Below are positions 31,662-44,064 of a stretch of DNA of 64,000 nucleotides, piece by piece. The DNA lies in assembly GCA_020881915.1 (NCBI GenBank), contig JAJFPB010000001.1, positions 6,076,001 through 6,140,000 of the forward strand. The letters are read 5' to 3'. Below the pieces are notes generated by a model that had not been told where the DNA came from, ran no database searches, and was given only the letters and a program-made list of their open reading frames with translations. Each line of letters begins with the position of its first letter. Position 1 is the first letter of the stretch. The position numbers were made by a program, and so were the translations under genes. The stretch is from Paramyrothecium sp. XJ0827. Taxonomy: Eukaryota; Ascomycota; Sordariomycetes; Hypocreales; Stachybotryaceae.

Positions 31662-32440
31662 CTTTGATGTCTATTGTTCACATTGATGTGTTGCATCTTC
31701 ATCTCACAAGAAGCTCGCCGTAAGCTTCTAGGAACCCGCCTACTTTGACAAACAAGGAAAGCTCCAAAACACGTGACCAGACTGCTGCTAAGGTATGGCT
31801 TATTTACGGGACACAACGTTAATGCTTTACCATAGAATGAAGCTGACGATATTCGTCAAATGTCAGTCGAGTTGGCACATTTGAAAGCGTTCCTCAAACC
31901 TCGAGCTGACCTAATTATAGATAGTAGTGCATTCCATTCACAAACCTATTCCTCGCTGCGACCAGCGGAGGGACCGGACCGGTTCTTCTACAGTGGATCT
32001 ACCCCGGAAATCCAGAACAATTCCAGATTGGGCCCGATCAGCAGTCCAGATCGGACAGGGCGCAGCCGTCTTCGATAGTCAACGTCACGATGAAGTCACA
32101 TGCAAAAACAAATATATGACGCCTTGATCCTCCGCCGCAGTTTCACCAAATGATCGGGTAACTGAGTGTCCCGTTCGATTGACGTGCAGTCGCTCCAGCC
32201 AGCGGACGGACGCTGAGATGGTGAGGTGATCATCGCCGCGTCTGCATCGACAGGGCGAATGCTTGACGTGGACAAACTGTGCGGCAACGATGTCATCATT
32301 CTAGTAAACGGGTACATATAGTAGACAGTCTCTCATAATATATACATTATTTCTCCTTCGCTCCTGATAATACAATAAGACAACAGGTTCAAAGCACCGC
32401 ATAAATCGCTTAATTCCACAACCCAAAACAACTCAACACA
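31662..32440. promoter_or_regulatory. Divergent promoter: FAD oxidoreductase and repeat-protein genes
   Basis: The 779-bp gap has CACGTG (31770-31775) near the oxidoreductase side and a TATA-like ATAATATATACAT (32335-32347) about 95-105 bp upstream of the start of the small repeat-protein gene. The TATA-like element suggests that the small gene is inducible. Confidence 0.45.
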
Positions 32441-32743
32441 ATGTCGGATCTCTCCAAGAACGTCGGCTCCGCCATCAACGACACCAAGCCCAAGGTCTTC
32501 GACGAGCAGGGCGCCATCGGCAAGCAATTCACCGGTAAGCCGCGGATGTTCAAATTCGGGGGTAATGCATGATCACAAACCCGTCTAACATGAAGCGCAA
32601 CAGAAAAAGGAGCCCTTGGCGGCACTGCTGAGAAGGTCGGCGGACCCTTTGACAAGGATGGCGTGATTGGCAAGCAGTTCACCACCGAGGGAAGCATTGG
32701 CGGTTCGGTACAGAACACTGTAGGCGGCCAGAAGAAGGCTTGA
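32441..32743 (+). CDS. Small hydrophilic glycine-rich repeat protein
   Basis: Model: 32441-32534 joined to 32604-32743, 77 aa. The 69-nt intron has donor GTAAGC, CTAAC branch site and ACAG acceptor. The protein is two tandem copies of a unit with the pattern GxIGKQFTxxGxxGG followed by A/V, E/Q, K/N, xVGG: GAIGKQFTEKGALGG and GVIGKQFTTEGSIGG. It has no Cys, no hydrophobic core and many Gly, Lys and Asp, so it is probably disordered. Similar small fungal proteins are often abundant in conidia, starvation or stress, like Hsp12 or LEA proteins; that is an analogy, not a demonstrated function. The coding exons are too short and split to stand out as long ORFs, and an antisense ORF overlaps them. 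Frame and repeat symmetry support the model. Confidence 0.82.
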
Positions 32744-33658
32744 ATGGTTTGATGAACTTGTACTCTACTATTGTAAGATTCGGAAGTTAGAAATTGTGAT
32801 CTACCATATTTAGCACACAGCGAATCGTGGCATGTGTTCCTTGTGTTAGTCTGAGCATGCACACGACAACAACAAAAAATTGTTGAACTATAGCTAACCC
32901 TCAAACACATTCAACAACCACCTAGAAATACATTTACAATAGCGCACCGTGAATCTGGTCGAGGCCTTCCCAACTGTATTGGCGCTCAACGGCCGTATCC
33001 ACACATCCTAACCATTGCTCACCACCTCCTCCAGAACTCCACATTGAGAGATCCTTGTCTCTCCCGCTTTCCAACCCACCAACAGAATTCCAGCCGGACG
33101 AACAGCTCCAGGAGGCCAATCACCAGCTCCTTATTTGCAATGGCCCCCTGTTGGTCCTTGAGAGATCCATCGAGTGCGCGCCCCCATTTGCAAACCCCGT
33201 GCATACCGAATTGCCCAATCGCGACGTTTCCGTTTGGTATTATGCATTTTCATGACCCCTACACGGCTTACATGATGGGCTTATGACGAACGACGGACCG
33301 GACCCCCTCCCCGGGTCTCCCTCGTCTCGGGCTTGGGTGAACTCAGACAACGACAGGCCCATGGCGTCGCAGGTGGTTTGATTGCTAGGTGAGGCTTCTG
33401 TTTCCGCTGGCTGCGCTTCCCAGCAATCATGATGTCAACCATGCCTCTTCCGCACATAGCCAAGCGTCATCACAGCTGCGTTCTGCAAAGCCACATTCTC
33501 TATATATCATGAATTAGCCCAATGTCAACAAGGAAATCTCATACAAACCCTCAAGTTTTCCTTTCAACCCGCACCCAATCAATCCCACGATCCCTCTTCT
33601 ACCCAGCCATCCTTCGCAGTCACACGTACAGAAGCAACATAGCATAACATATCCAAAC
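32744..33658. other. Intergenic; promoter of the hemerythrin gene
   Basis: No gene seen. TATATAT at 33501-33507 lies about 155 bp upstream of the next start codon. The stretch 33540-33657 is CT-rich, a common fungal leader composition. Confidence 0.45.
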
Positions 33659-34453
33659 ATGGCCGCCCTTCGTGTCTTTGGAGCTCCAGGCATCCGCACC
33701 GCCCTCCGCCCGCGGACCTTCGGCTTCGCCCCTGCGGCCGCCTGCGTCTCAGCCAGCCACATCAACAACAACCGCCTCCGGCCGTTCAGCGCCTCGTCCG
33801 CAGCCATGGCCGCCTCCATCAGCGAAGCCATTATCAAGGACCACCAGGAGCTGAAGGAGTACTACAACGAGGTCATCAACGCACCCGACCTCGACCACCA
33901 GACGCGCTTCGGCAACCAGTTCACCTGGGAGCTGGCCCGCCACTCCGTCGGCGAGGAGCTCGTCGTCTACCCAGCCTTCGAGAAGTACCTGGGCCCCGAG
34001 GGCAAGGCTATGGCCGAGCATGACCGCGAAGAGCATCACAAGGTAAGACGCAGCTTCTGTACTTACACAGGCATCCGTGTAGCTAACCAAACGGGGTATT
34101 AGGTCAAGGTACTTCTCAAGGAGTTCCAGAACCTGAAGCCCGAGGATGGTCATTACGTCCAGAAGCTCAAGGAGCTCTGGGCGCCGCTCGCTGAGCACAT
34201 CAAGGAAGAGGAGGAGCGCGACCTCCCGGCCCTGGAGAAGGCCCTGACCGCCTACGCGGGCGAGTCCGAGTCAATGGCCACGAGCTTTGGCAGGACCAAG
34301 GCGTTTGTGCCCTCGCGCAGCCATCCCAGTGCCGGCGAGCACCCACCCTTCGAGACGGTCATGGGCCTTTTGACGGCGCCCATCGACCACTTGGGTGATC
34401 TCTTTAGGAAGTTCCCCAACAAGACTATTTCACCTAACCCTTCGACCAAGTAA
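33659..34453 (+). CDS. Hemerythrin-like HHE-domain protein, mitochondrial
   Basis: Model: 33659-34042 joined to 34103-34453, 244 aa. The 60-nt intron (GTAAGA, GCTAACC branch, TTAG) joins EEHHK to VKVLLKEF. Residues 1-49 are an Arg/Ala/Ser-rich presequence (MAALRVFGAPGIRTALRPRTFGF). The four-helix HHE domain follows, with putative diiron ligands in IIKDHQELKEYY, WELARHSVGEELVVYP, HDREEHHK and HIKEEEERDLP. The C-terminus ends in a loop-rich tail (PSRSHPSAGEHPPFETVMG). Fungal HHE proteins are little studied; oxygen, NO or iron handling is the family-level expectation. A second ATG (Met50, MAASISEAIIKDHQ) lies just before the domain and would give a cytosolic form. An alternative end is not apparent. 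Confidence 0.9.
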
Positions 34454-35223
34454 AACTTGATATGGAAGAAGAAGAAGGAAAAAAAGGTCTCGGTGTAAGG
34501 GAGGCATTTGTACATATGATTGATAGTCTTCACACCAGTTGTATTGTTAGAAGCTGTTGCAATTCAAGCGATGATCATCTTAACACACTTCATAACAGAG
34601 TCTTTAATCGCCAACCGTAATCATTGGGGAGATGAACAATAGAATGGTTCACGGCGTCTAATGTCCATGCGTCATCACGTCAAAAGTTATCCTTCAACGG
34701 AATGTAGTGTGCTGGGCAACTGTTCTCTTCTCTACAAATCTAAGACCCCAGTTTCCCTCCTTTTCCGAGCACCAACAATTCCCTCCGTGGGATTCCCAAG
34801 GCTCAACATGAGACGAGATTGCGCTCCAGAAGAAGCAAACATCACAATTTGCAAACGCCCCTCCGGATGCTCCAGGCCCCAGAATTTCAATGGAAAGAGA
34901 GGATGAAAGGAAGATACCGTAGGTCTCCAAAACTCCCGTCCCATCCCTAAAGCCCGTTCGAGAAGTCAAAGAAGAAAGAAAAATAATGTAAAATGATACC
35001 GACGCCGAAGTTCAATGCAGGGTATGTCCGAAACAGGAAAGACTTGAGCCGAATCCTCTTTTCCGTCGCCGTAATCCCGGTTTTCCTCTTGAGCAACTCC
35101 ATTGACTGGTTCCAGGAAACAAAAAGTGAATCAAAAAGGGGCAAATGCCCGGTCAAAAAAATGTCTGAGAGACTTGATGGCGTATGTTCTGTGAGCGGCC
35201 GACTGACCAGGTCGCGCGTATGA
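34454..35223. other. Convergent 3' UTR region
   Basis: Between the hemerythrin and KCS1 stops; no gene recognised. Confidence 0.5.
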
Positions 35224-38200
35224 TTAGACGCTGATCATGCCGAGATCGTCTTCCTCCAATTCCAGGATCTCTTCTGCCTGAGCCGAGAACCGACCACGGA
35301 AATCAAGTCCTAGTTCCACCCTCACCTCCCGCTGTATCTGCAGGAAATAGCTTCTGAGGCTTCTCAAGCCCTTGAGGAAGCCGTTGTCCGGCTCGTCCGG
35401 GTGTTGTGGAGGGCAGGCATTGCCCTTCACACGATCTAACGGAGTGAAGCTGTTTGCGAAATCTGCCATTTTGAAATCAATCTCTCCGCGGTTCTTCTTC
35501 CTCCGCCTCGACGTCTCCTCGGTATCAGTGGCGACATCCGTCATGGAGTCATAGGCAGTTTCATAGTCAGTCCCCTCTTCCGCCACGTCGCCGTCGTAGA
35601 ACATGAGGAGACTGGCTGCGTAAAATCGATATCCGCGAAGGCCGCGCACAATTTGCTCCAATTGCGCGAGCTTTCTCAAAACAACTGGTATGTGGCGTAA
35701 GATGCTTGACAGGTCTACACCGTTGTAGAGGAAGCTTTGCAAAGCATCCTGAAACTCCTTGCCAGCCTTGAGTTCTCGGCCAAAATACTTGTCCTTGAAC
35801 TCATAGCTTTGGGTTTGAGCATTCCAAGCTTGCAGCCCACAGATACGGACGCCAAGTTCACGCGACGTTGTCCTTCTGCATTTTTCTTGCTGAGACTTCT
35901 GCTTTTTCGGGGTGGCATCTACTCCATATTGACGGGTGCCCATTTTAAGATCCATCATGCATGGTCGTCTCATCCCAGCGGTCAAATCCTCCAGCAAAAG
36001 AAAGTACTCCACACGATCCTGTTGAGTCTTCGCCTCCTTCGGGTTGACCGGTCGTGGAACTGGCCTGAAGTCCATGCTCGGACTGGGTAGCTCAGAGGGA
36101 GCTGCGGAGTCTCCTACAGAGTGGGAGAGGCTGAGCGACGAAGGATGGTACTCTGAATTGCCGTTCAGCGCCGCTTGCGTCTGTTCCCCTGTGTTCAGGT
36201 GATCCTGACGTGGGCCAACTTCGCTGTCACCTCTATAACCTGCGTCGTCGGCTTCCTCGAAATACTTTAGATCACCTCGTGACTCTTGGACATCCTGGGG
36301 CTTCCGTCGCAAGCCTCCTGCTGAGTAACGTCGCTTCTTCTTCGCTGCCATGTTCATCTTGATGATTTCTGGCTCCGGTGCACTGGTTCCTGTCACATCT
36401 TTGACATTGTCAGCGACTCTGGGGTCAGGCCGCAGCCTGTTGAAGTCGGGCCCAAGGTCGCTATGAGTTTGAGAATAGAACGATGGTTTCGGCGGCGGTG
36501 GTGGTGGTGGCGCCGCCGCCGCATCTGACTCGGCTTGGTCATTGCCGGCCATCGTCACATCGGAGGCAACTGATAGCGCGGGATCAGAATTCGTGGACCG
36601 CAATATCCGTTGGATTGCTGGTCGAGGAATTGACCTCTGGTGGGGCCGCCGATGCTTCTGGATTTCCACGGGCTCCTGCAAGAAAGCATCATTGAAGACC
36701 TCGTTTCGCAAGCGTTTGTTGACAGTCGTGGCTCCCCAGCTGTTGGGTCTCTCCTCCAACTGTGGCCTGTGCTGCAATGGCAATGATTTGGTCGGGGTTG
36801 GAGTTTTGGAATGCGAGGTGCTCCGCCGTCGTGCTGAAGTTGGTGGTGGTGTCGGCTGAAGAAGGTTGCGAGGTAAGATGTGACGATTATCAACAAATGT
36901 GACCGTGGGCACTTGCACGTTGGCGTTTGCAAGTGACTGGCTCACCACCCGTGCCGGGGTGGGGGTCAAAGGAACCTCGCCATGGTCTCCATTGGAGACA
37001 GCTTCCTGATTATTACCCTTCCCTTCAATAGCAGCTTGCTCGCGAATCTTTTTTCGCTCTGCCGCAGCTACCTCCTCTTTCTTTGCTGTGCTGCGCCTGC
37101 GTGGCTGTTTCTTGAATGTGACGTTGAGTACACCGATATATCTGGAGAGAGGTTAGTCCAGCGATCAACGGGTATGTCAACGCAGCAATATCAAGACGCC
37201 AACATGCGGTTTCTTCGGCGTTGACAACAAGAACATAAGTAATGGCTTACCGAGGAAGGAAGGGCAGAAGTTCACGATGATATCTCTCGATAATCTCATA
37301 AAATTCGTTCTCTCGATTGTTCAGTTGCTTACATACGGCTCTGCGAGAGAAGCGCCATATGGTGGTATGGCCGCCAACTTGGTGCTTATACGGAATAAGC
37401 TCAATCGCTTCCAGGGGCTGCGGCTCGTGGTGCTGATGTTCATGTACGTGGTCTTCATATTGGGTCACATTTGCTGGCGGTTGCGCGATAGCGCGTTTGG
37501 TTACTTCAGATGGGTCCTCAACGGCTATCGCATCACGTTCAGGGAGCGGCAGTTTGGCAGGAGCATGTGCGGAAAGACTATCTCCAGAGCGCCGATGCGA
37601 CAGCTCGATGATCTCAGCATCATCATCATCTCGAATTTCTGGTTCAGGTTCATCGGCTTTCACAAGCCAAGGGTGGGCACTTTTGGACTGCGATTGCGAC
37701 CTCTTTCGCGGAGCATGCCCAGGATCGGCATGCCCATCTTCAATTACGCGAGATTCGGGCAGTTCTTGATGGGGTAAGAAAACGGCAGATGAAATCTTTT
37801 CCTCTCCAGACTCATCCGCATCGACATCGTCGTGTAAATGCTCCGCGTCAACAGCGTCGCTCGGTGGGCGCCACTCCTCTCTGTCTACCGACGGCGCCGA
37901 CCCTACTTCCCCGGGCGACGACGTCCGATTATCTTCTGCAGGTCCGCGATGCGAATCGTGAACTTGTGGCGGTTTCGAATGACTGGGATGGATGGTGGAA
38001 ACAGGTTCGCTGACAATACCACCCGCGCGAAGGGTGAAGTAATCAATGGCTGTTGCCGAATCCATGCCTGCAGCCAATGTCGGCGTTCGAGATCGAGGCA
38101 ATTGCCCCTCAACTGAGGTATGGCCATGATCTGGGGACTTGTTTTCATTTAGGTGCGGGACATCTGGGCTGAGTTTCGCTGGAGATCTTTGCCCCTCCTC

Positions 38201-39418
38201 CAACGTGGGCGTCAACTTTTCCCGAGGAAATGTTTTGGCCTCCCTCCGGCGGGCCTTGTCGTCTGGCAGGGCTTCTTTGAAGAAGCGTAGACTGTAGCTC
38301 GCTTTGCGACTTCGTGCGTTGTGTTCCATGCCAGCCATTACTTCGGCTACAGACTGCTCCACCAAGCCATCTTGATCGGCGCTGTCTCCTGAACCAATTG
38401 ACCATATCTTCTCTGTCTTCTCCGGTCCTACTGTGAAACGGTGTTCGGGAAGCCTTGGCCTGTTTTGAGATCGAATATCAGCAAAGCCATTATCATCCTC
38501 AGCGCGCTGAAACCGAAGTGAGTCTTTGTTGGTTGTAGAGGCTTTCTCAATGTCAAGTGCGGTGGATGCGTTGGGCGTGGTCGAGTAGGAGAAAGCTCGA
38601 GACTTCTGGTTGTCTGCGGGCTTCCGTTCAAGGTCGAAAGAGTTTGATGAAACGCCCTTTGAATGGTCGATGAAGTCCCGACGTTCCAGCAGCATTTCCC
38701 TGATGTTCGATATAGATGGCGCGTAGGAGGGAACACTGGCCGCATCCCTCATTACCACGGTCGGGGACAAGGGAACGGCCGCAGAAGCCGCCATGGTGGG
38801 GGCCTGTAAGGCACCGGGTCGAGATCGCGTTACGGAACAATTCTCGCCATGGTGCAGCGTAGCATGTTGAGAATCGCCAGAGGTGGTGGAGGGAGTGGGA
38901 TGGTGGTTACCGGCAGGCTCGGGCCCCTGCCGGCTTTCGTCGCCTTCAGGGCTGGCGCAGATATCGCCCGATTCGGAGTCGAGAGAGGGGAGTGTCGATG
39001 CAGTGTGAGTGGTATCTGCCGTCGGTTTGACAGGCCTGGCCTTGTTACTGCTATCTCGGAGTTCTTTGATGGGCTTGGAAGAGGTTGCCTGAGGTATGCC
39101 ACGAGCAGAAGCCAGAGCCTGGGTTAGTAGCGAAGGGCCGGTCTGCTTTCGAAGGATGCCGGAGGGGGGTGGGCCAGAAGGGGCTTTATCTGGACGGCCA
39201 TCGCCAAGCTGGCTCTGGCTCGACGGGCCTGGGTCATCTTCCTCAGAAGGTGACAGAGGAGGCGGCGGCGTCGCAACGTGGGCAACGACCGGGGGTGGTG
39301 TGTCGGTGCCCTCAGCACACACGTCCGGGGGAGGGTGAGCCTGTCGATCGGGAGGGTGTGGGCCGCTCACCGGTACAGCGGGTGCGGCATTTTCGGACTG
39401 GGAATGCGGGCTGGACAT
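35224..39418 (-). CDS. kcs1: Inositol hexakisphosphate kinase (Kcs1)
   Basis: Model: complement of 35224-37141 joined to 37251-39418, 1361 aa. The 109-nt intron (GTAAGC ... CTAAC ... CCAG) falls inside the kinase, joining LLPFLPR to [12 protein letters not shown]. The N-terminal 660 residues are disordered and Ser/Pro-rich. The kinase begins at [34 protein letters not shown] disordered insert of about 300 residues follows, with polyproline and KKKRR. The catalytic half has EYFLLLEDL and the IPK signature PxxxDxKxG as PCMMDLKMG (about 1116-1124), then SLLMFYDGD and DFKMADFAN. Kcs1 phosphorylates InsP6 to 5-InsP7, which controls phosphate sensing, vacuoles and energy state. Start: the ATG at 39418 ([15 protein letters not shown]) is preferred to one at 39532, whose extra residues look like leader sequence. 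Confidence 0.93.
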
Positions 39419-42400
39419 GAGGTAAACATCTGGGAGGGACAACCGGGGCGGAAACAGGAGAGACGAAAAAGGGGAGGGGGGGGAAGAGGAAAAGAGAGGA
39501 AGAGGGAGAAGATCGAGTGAGTGTGGGAGCAAGTGGGAGGATTGATTCGCGGCCGACGGTGCAGGATAAAAATGTGTGACAAGAAGGTGAAGTCAAGGCA
39601 AGGTACGGTCAAAGTAGAAATGAGACCAATGTGTTAGTGGGCAGGTAGCCGGTACCGAGGCATGCATGTGCACGGAGGCACGACAGTCCGTATTTTCTAC
39701 TCTCGTGGGCTGCCGCAGGAAGCCCGTGGCACATTGGCGGGGTCATGGAAATGGGGAATTTCATCAGTACCCTGACGCAAGTGCGAATCATCAAGAGAAC
39801 CGGCGCCGTGTGCGTTGAGGCATCTTAGAGGCGTGCGATGGCAAAATCAAGGGATTGGAGGGAGAGCGGCCACGCAGCTAAAACAACACACGGTCAATTC
39901 CCCCTTTCCGCTGTGTTTATCTCCTGCCTTACATTATACCCTCCATGCATGTCTATCTCCCGTGCGCGCGCACAATCGCCAGCTGTGTTGGACTTACCCA
40001 GGTGTGCCAGTCAACGAGCCCAACATCTTATCTCCACAGGTTGCCTGATTGTGCCGGACACCTTGCGGGTGGACCAGTGAGTGCTGACCGCCTGGTCCCA
40101 ATTCGCCTGTTTCACAAGGGGTTTCCACGCACCTTATCTATACCTTAAGGTAAGGTAAAGTCAGGTAAGGTACCTTACCTTATGGCAGGTAATCGACAGA
40201 TGCATACTGTACCTACTGCATTGGATAGCATGTGCGGCCAGTACACGGTCCGAGCCCATCGAGTAATAGAGACGTAACCTTGATGTGCTGCAAGATGCAC
40301 CGCGGGGCTGGCATAAAGTGGTGATAAAGGGACATGCCAGCCAGGGTATCTGTCCTCGGAACGGAACGCCGCACTCAGTTATCTCCTCGCTTCCCGTACC
40401 TTGCTTAGCTGAAAGTGCTTGCCGTATCATGTACACAAAGCGGACCCGACGTAGCGATGGTCGATAAAGCCATCAAGTAGAATGAGTGGGTGCACGATGT
40501 TACTGTTGATTCAGGTAGCTGCTTTTGATCCAAATCATTCATTACAGTACCTTATCCACTCAGCGCCCTTGGCAAGCAAAATACGTGCGGTACATTGCAC
40601 AGGCGGCCTGGGCTGGGGCCATCGTCACCGGCAGCCCAGCATTTGGGCCACAAGGCCAGGCCGCGGGGTTCTAGTGGCTCGCAGCCAAAACCTTGGTTCT
40701 GGGGGAGGGTCTCCCTTGTTCCTTTTAGGCAAAGGCGGTGCTGGCACAATGTCTCCCACCACAGTTATGAGCCGGTACTTCCAGGGTTAGCGCAAAGCCC
40801 TACGAGTTTGGTTTCACACGCCGTCTCGGTACCTGGAAAAGGATGTGCCGCTGGTGCAGGTACGATCTCAGTCTCATGCTGCATCCCAAAGCAAGCTCTA
40901 TACTTCTATATTGCTGGCCTCCAGCCACGGCCACATGAGATTCCCGCGCTCATCGGTTCTGCATGTTTGCTTGACCAGCATCAGCATTGCGTTGTTTCCA
41001 AGCACCTAACTCAGCCTAGGCACATACTGTGCTGTGTAATCCTACCGGAGAGTAAATGGATGAAAGCACATGGCGACGCAGACCTCCCTGTGCCTCCGCC
41101 TGGGTCCACTTAATCGTTCCCGCTACCGCTTCTTTGGCCATACCTTAGACTTACAGTGCAACTGCATCCCTGATGCAATCCACGTGTGCTCGGTTGGCGT
41201 CCCGATTCTATCAGTTTTCGAAAACGTGGAGCGTGCACGGGTTCTAGACGAGCTTCTAGTGGCCATTGCCCTTTCTGTCTCATCTCATCCATTTCTATTC
41301 TCTCCTCCTAGAATCTGCCAACTCCACATGAACGGTATTTTCCTTGGCCAATGCCCTTGTTGTTTAGAAACATGTTGCTATTGCGAATCATGCCAGTATG
41401 ACCACGCGCCTCGAATCCGCAGATAATTGGGCGACAAAAGAGACCGACCGCAGCCAGCTCTTCAGCGCAATATGATGAGCCAAGACTTTTGGGCTGCTGA
41501 CTTCAGGATTGATAAGAATGAAAGGGGGAACAAGGGCGAAAAAAAAAACTACAGAGAGTATGAAGACAGCTAGGAGACCAGTAGTATGAAGCAATAGAGG
41601 CTCATTTGCAGGCCTTTGTTTGAGTAAACAGGTAGCAACAAGGTTCTATGGCGGGTGTCTAAATGCATGACACTACTTTGTAATTCGCAACATAATTATG
41701 CTCACCCACTACTGACAGAGACATTCCTCGCAGTCCCGAGGCATCAACTGAACTTGCACTACTCCATCGTCGATCGGTCTCATGTCAACCTCTACACCGC
41801 CTTGAATGATTTACACAGTTAAGACATCCTCAGCACAGGTCATCAGGAGACCAGAACCTCCCAACACTTCGTAGCTAGATGAAGGTGGATATTTGCTGTA
41901 CCGTATACGCTTTCACTTGAATTGTCCTTGATGTATGTCGGTCCAAGTGGCAAGCATGAGAATCTCGTTCAATGCTCGCGGTTACATGGCACCATCAGGC
42001 TGTCGCACTGATCCTGTCCAGATCAAAGCGCCGCGTCCAGAACTCTCCTTCGAGAAAGCACAATGATCAAGCTTGAAATCACGATTAAAACCATCCTGTC
42101 AACGCAACATTGATGCTTGTTGTATGAATCCATCCTGTGGGCCTTCTTCTCATATTACTGAGAGTTGTGGTGAATCGTGAGTATGGGTATTGTTTTGTGC
42201 TGCGGGAGCTTTCAGGTCTCTAACTTCCAGCTTGACGCACTACGAGCAACCGATCAAATCCGGTTTTTTGAGGCATCGGTCTTTGACTAGCCATGAGCGT
42301 TTTTACTTGTCCACTTTTGCAGCAAAGAGAAGCAATTACTGCCTTTTCTCTCAGATTTGTTGTAGCCCCTACAGAAACCCGAACTACCCTATACATTAGC

Positions 42401-44064
42401 CGTACGACTACGGATTATTACAACCAACTTTGATGAGTAGTGAAGGAAAACGGTCTCAACAGAGAGGCCATTGGAGAAACTTCTTAGTTCTAATGCTCAC
42501 TGGTGGTTCGACGTTATTGCAGATATTCCGAATTGTCATGCAAAGCTTTGTGCCAGGTGGGACACATTCCTGGGTGGACTTGGCACCCAATGTCCGTCAT
42601 CACATTGTTTCTACCATGAACCGCCACTGCGTACCTACTTCATAATACGTAAGAATAAGACAGTGTACCACTTACCCTCCGACCCGGAATGAACAAGCCC
42701 TGAGCCACCGGGATAATAAAGCTCCCCGGCCAAGCTCCGGTGCTACCGTGCCTTGACGCCGCGCCGTCCAATAGATGGTTTCCAAAGCCCAACGTGCCAT
42801 CGCCGTCAATGTGCTTCTCCGACTACCACATCTGGAACCCACGTTTTTGCAGACCAGGATCGGATTGTTCAACCCTTGCGTTCCGTAATCTGAGCTAAAA
42901 TGCGAAATCAGGTCAGACTGGGGTTGCATTGATCATCCCCGAGTCAGCAAAACCGACCTGGACTTCTATTCACACGTCTGTGTAAATGTAGCCAAAGACT
43001 GGAACAAGCCCGACCAGCTGGCTGCGCCAAATTCGAATGCCAGATGACATGTCAAATTACCATAGGCCCAGGCTTGGAACCACATCGCATTACTTCCAAC
43101 TTATACAACCTCTACGTGCAACACTACCCAACATGGCCGGGCGCTGAGTTAACCCCGGCCCGCCCGTCCTGATTCCGCCATGGCACTCTGTGCCGGTCCC
43201 TGCTCTGACCGCGACAAGCCGAACAGAAGTACTTATCCCGGCTGGAGCGACAAATGTTATGTACCCAGACCATGGCCAGGCAATTGCGGTAGATCGGACA
43301 CCAGAGCACTGCCCGTGCTGTAGCTTCAAACAGTCGCCTCACCTCGTGTAATCTGGCATTTCTACACTCATAACCTCTCACCGAACTCTTGTTACAAGGT
43401 GGATACTGCAACGTCATCTGTTACTCAGAGACTAAGGGAGACTCTAACTCATGGCCTGTACAAGCCTTTGGATTGGTCGCAAAGGGCTTTAAGGCTTCGA
43501 TCATGGACAGCGCGGACTCGCATGTTGCGAAACCGAATAGGAGACCCATGGATCCGGGGGCGTGCAGGTTCTGCTCTCTCATAGTCCAGAACAACTGAAC
43601 CAACGTACGGTAAGACAGCGGACCTCGTAACATGTCTACAGGAAAAGAGAATGTGAACCGGTTCTGGAAGTACACGTTTGCTGCATGTGTGTCCTCATTC
43701 GACAGCGTCATAGACTTGCGATCTGGAACGAGAGTCCATGACACATCCGGGGTCATGGTGCCAGACAAACTTGCAGTGTTTGGGCTCTCGAACATGGAAG
43801 TCATTCAAGGTCTTGCCGCAGGTCAAACTATCTGAACATTATCATGGAACAATAGGTAGATAATTCTGCACCGGTTTAGAGTATGCGATTGGATTCCCGG
43901 CTTCCAACTCTTACACGAAAGACAAGTACAGTTTGCGTACACCATTCCCAGCTCGTGATTTCCCTAACGCTAAACATGCTTCGAAAAAGAAGCCAGTAAC
44001 TCGCATCGCTACGTAGCACATGACAACGTCCATGAGGAGCTCCATGAAAGGCTCTTCCATCTTA
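39419..44064. other. 4.6-kb gene-free region
   Basis: Upstream of KCS1 and downstream of the disordered-protein gene. ORFs up to 172 aa (40595-41113, plus) and 127 aa (43421-43804, minus) lack motifs and splice logic. The left part contains GGTACC/CCTTACC palindromes (40141-40185), the middle (41600-42700) is more AT-rich. No tRNA or repeat family recognised. Confidence 0.45.
40141..40185. repeat. Palindromic AGGTAAGGTACCTTACCT element
   Basis: An 18-bp perfect palindrome (40163-40180) is preceded by a 12-bp one, TACCTTAAGGTA (40141-40152), with TAAGGTAAAGTC between. This is the densest copy of the intergenic GGTACC/CCTTACC word family. Confidence 0.75.

Noticed and set aside
32410..32910. 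166-aa minus-strand ORF over the small repeat-protein gene
   Set aside because: The plus strand has a consistent splice model with clear internal protein repeats; the antisense frame has none.
37277..37777. 166-aa plus-strand ORF opposite KCS1
   Set aside because: It lies fully within the KCS1 exon and the start of its kinase domain; composition follows the complementary strand.
40595..41113. 172-aa plus-strand ORF
   Set aside because: No recognisable domain, poor coding character, isolated in gene-free DNA.
43421..43804. 127-aa minus-strand ORF
   Set aside because: The translation looks somewhat protein-like but has no family motif or supporting splice sites; possible relic, not supported.
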